64,000 bases of DNA from JASHVB01 sp035523995 (GTDB lineage Bacteria; Pseudomonadota; Alphaproteobacteria; Acetobacterales; Acetobacteraceae), in the NCBI GenBank assembly GCA_035523995.1, contig DATKPQ010000132.1, positions 1 to 64,000 of the forward strand. The letters run 5' to 3'. Both the position numbers and the translations under genes were made by a program. The notes beneath the pieces are model-generated. The model saw only the letters and a list, made by a program, of their open reading frames with translations. It was not told the DNA's origin and ran no database searches. Positions within the stretch are counted from its first letter, which is position 1. Each line of letters begins with the position of its first letter. Shown here piece by piece: positions 62,447-64,000 of this stretch.

Positions 62447-62580
62447 TTATGGCCGGGCTTGACCCGGCCATCGTCCCGGCCATCGTCCCGGCCATTGTCC
62501 CGGGCACATCGGGCGCGTTTGGCGGACACGCGACCCGATGTACGTTGCGTAGATGGCCGGGCAGGCCTGGCCATGACGGT
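62447..62580. repeat. Second palindrome family with 12-base tandem copies
   Basis: The gap contains the inverted sequence ATGGCCGGGCTTGACCCGGCCAT-like (about 62450-62472) and three tandem 12-base units close to TCGTCCCGGCCA (about 62471-62506), with a partner arm GATGGCCGGGCAGGCCTGGCC near 62550-62575. It lies between the GTPase and WD40 genes. Confidence 0.7.
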
Positions 62581-62588
62581 GGGATGCC

Positions 62589-63638
62589 ATGAGTGACACA
62601 GCAACCGCTCGCTTCCTGCTGGAAACCCGTGGCACCTCGCGCGACCTGGGCGCATTCGTCGTCGCTGCGCGCTTCTCGCGCGACGGCTCCTGCGTGGCCT
62701 TTGCCCTGGGCGACGGCATGTTGCAAATCGTGCGCGTAACGGACTCTACAACGTGGCGATCCGTCCCGGTGCATGATGGCGCAACCCTGGCCCTAGCCTT
62801 CGATGCCGACCCAATCAGCTTCGTCTCCGGCGGAGATGACGGCACCTTCCGCCGCATCGCCGCCGACGGCACTGTCACCGGCATCGCCAGCTTCGGCATG
62901 AGATGGGTCGAGCAAGTTGCCAGCTTCGCCGGCCCGAAAGGCCGTGGCGGCTTGCTGGCATGTTCCGTCGGCAAGAACGTCCACCTGTTCGATGCGATGG
63001 GGCAGAAGCTGAAGGAACTGCCACATCCCTCCTCTGTCACCGGTCTCGTCTTCGACGCCAAGGGCAAGCGCATTTGTGCCTCGCACTACAACGGCGCGTC
63101 GCTATGGTTCGTCGGCGCCAAGACCGACAGCCCGCGCAGGCTGGAATGGAAGGGCAGCCATACCGCTATCGCGATCCACCCGGATGGCGACGCCGTCGTC
63201 ACCGCCATGCAGGAAAATGCGCTGCATGGCTGGCGGCTGTCCGACAACCAGCATATGCGCATGAGCGGCTATCCATCGAAAAGCGCCGCGCTGAGCTTCA
63301 CGCATAACGGACGCTGGCTGGCGAGCAGCGGCGCGGATGCGATGGTGCTGTGGCCGTTCTTCGGCGGTGGCCCGATGGGCAAGGCGCCGATGGAACTTGC
63401 GGGCGGCGACGGCGTGCTTTGCACCCAGGTCGCGTGTCATCCGCAGCAGGATCTGGTGGCCGGCGGGTTTGCGGATGGATTGGTGGTGGTGGCGGATATC
63501 GGATCGTCGCGCATCCTGCCGCTGGCGCCACCGGAGCATGGACCCGTCTCCGCGCTGGCCTGGAATCCGGAAGGCTCCCGTCTTGCCTTCGGCACCGAGC
63601 AAGGATTTGCCGGGCTGATCGATCTCTCGGCACATTGA
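62589..63638 (+). CDS. WD40-repeat protein
   Basis: A 349-residue beta-propeller with about seven blades of WD40 type (VVAARFSRDGSCVAFALGDGMLQIV, LALAFDADPISFVSGGDDGTFRRI, VTGLVFDAKGKRICASHYNGASLW, AIAIHPDGDAVVTAMQENALHGW, ALSFTHNGRWLASSGADAMVLW, SALAWNPEGSRLAFGTEQGFAGLI). No signal peptide; cytosolic scaffold. It follows the CobW/ZigA GTPase and probably acts with it in metal allocation (inference from recurring pairing). Confidence 0.85.
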   Translation: MSDTATARFLLETRGTSRDLGAFVVAARFSRDGSCVAFALGDGMLQIVRVTDSTTWRSVPVHDGATLALAFDADPISFVSGGDDGTFRRIAADGTVTGIASFGMRWVEQVASFAGPKGRGGLLACSVGKNVHLFDAMGQKLKELPHPSSVTGLVFDAKGKRICASHYNGASLWFVGAKTDSPRRLEWKGSHTAIAIHPDGDAVVTAMQENALHGWRLSDNQHMRMSGYPSKSAALSFTHNGRWLASSGADAMVLWPFFGGGPMGKAPMELAGGDGVLCTQVACHPQQDLVAGGFADGLVVVADIGSSRILPLAPPEHGPVSALAWNPEGSRLAFGTEQGFAGLIDLSAH

Positions 63639-63747
63639 CGGGACGCGTGCGGGCCATCGCGGCACTGCACTTTTCTGCGCGCCGCGACGGGACTACCGTC
63701 TCCGGAACAGACGGGACCAACGTCCCCGGAACAGATGGGAGGCGACA

Positions 63748-64000
63748 TTGCTCGAAATTGTCCCGACGGGGGCTGCTTTGGGAGCCGAGATCCAGGGCGT
63801 GGATCTGCGCCATGTGGATGATGGGATTTTCGCCGCAATCCACCGGGCCTGGACCGACCACGCCGTGCTCTTGTTTCGCGGCCAAAAGTTGAGCGACGAT
63901 GACCTGATCGCATTCAGCCGCCGGTTCGGCGCGCTGGACTGGGCGCCGATTCAGGAAAACGGGCGCCGTTTCGTCGAGGGCAAGCCGGAACTCTACATCG
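63748..64000 (+). CDS. TauD/TfdA-family dioxygenase, N-terminal part (cut by window end)
   Basis: The first 84 residues of a 2-oxoglutarate/Fe(II) oxygenase: LEIVPTGAALGAEIQGVDLRHVDD and AWTDHAVLLFRGQKLSDDDLIAFSRRFGALDWAPI are the family's opening. The His/Asp metal motif lies beyond the window. Start is a TTG at 63748 with GGGAGG (63737-63742) five bases before it. Substrate unknown (taurine, other sulfonates or aryloxyacids). Confidence 0.82.
   Translation, partial: MLEIVPTGAALGAEIQGVDLRHVDDGIFAAIHRAWTDHAVLLFRGQKLSDDDLIAFSRRFGALDWAPIQENGRRFVEGKPELYI

Overview
The window is GC-rich DNA from an alphaproteobacterium, most likely of the Acetobacteraceae/Rhodospirillales (inference from gene content and style: BoxC, Hint_2 adhesin-like protein, PEP-CTERM protein, ChpT-like phosphotransferase, GC-rich third positions). 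It looks like ordinary chromosome: about 45 genes, one tRNA, no intact insertion sequence, prophage, CRISPR array or rRNA. Many intergenic gaps carry members of one dispersed palindromic repeat family (core close to TGTCATTGCGAGG and GAAGCAA). No complete genomic island is visible.

Layout. 1-5 kb: tail of an unidentified gene, benzoyl-CoA-dihydrodiol lyase (boxC), oxalyl-CoA decarboxylase (oxc) and a convergent LysR regulator. 5-8.3 kb: a minus-strand copper operon copZ-copA-cueR with a MerR-type promoter. 8.8-18.4 kb: a CadC-like TPR regulator, a broken GxxExxY gene, a spermidine-synthase-like membrane protein, an exported alpha/beta hydrolase, two tandem paralogous lipoproteins, a headless GntR remnant and an enolase-superfamily dehydratase. 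18.8-24.4 kb: one 1851-residue protein joining a kinase-like domain, AAA ATPase, helical repeats, GAF, PAS and histidine kinase. 25.7-26.6 kb: tRNA-Trp-secE-nusG, not followed by the usual ribosomal protein genes. 26.6-36.8 kb: mixed metabolism (MFS carrier, TauE-like exporter, 10-formyl-THF hydrolase-like enzyme, orphan periplasmic binding protein, serine hydrolase with AraC regulator, an unrecognised 325-residue protein, FAH-family enzyme, 2H phosphoesterase).

37.2-38 kb: a PEP-CTERM protein with a near-consensus sigma-54 promoter. 38.1-49.4 kb: a Cache-type chemoreceptor, a TPP enzyme coupled to a beta-helix lipoprotein, then a chemotaxis run on the minus strand (ChpT-like, cheA with receiver, cheW, cheY, cheB, cheR), the last three with 4-base stop/start overlaps. 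50-56.1 kb: DUF4130-UdgX DNA repair protein, a quinol-monooxygenase-like ABM protein, a DUF6614 protein, a TPR-glycosyltransferase and a large Hint-domain protein. 57-64 kb: prfB with a complete programmed +1 frameshift site, penicillin-binding protein 1A, a CobW/ZigA-type metallochaperone GTPase paired with a WD40 protein, and the start of a TauD-family dioxygenase.

The most rewarding items are the sigma-54 promoter in front of the PEP-CTERM gene, the chemotaxis cluster carrying a ChpT-like phosphotransferase, the giant hybrid sensor kinase, the prfB frameshift, the ABM-hairpin-DUF6614 unit whose last gene overlaps its convergent neighbour, and the unknown protein at 33980-34957. All family names are from reading the translations by eye; no database search was possible.
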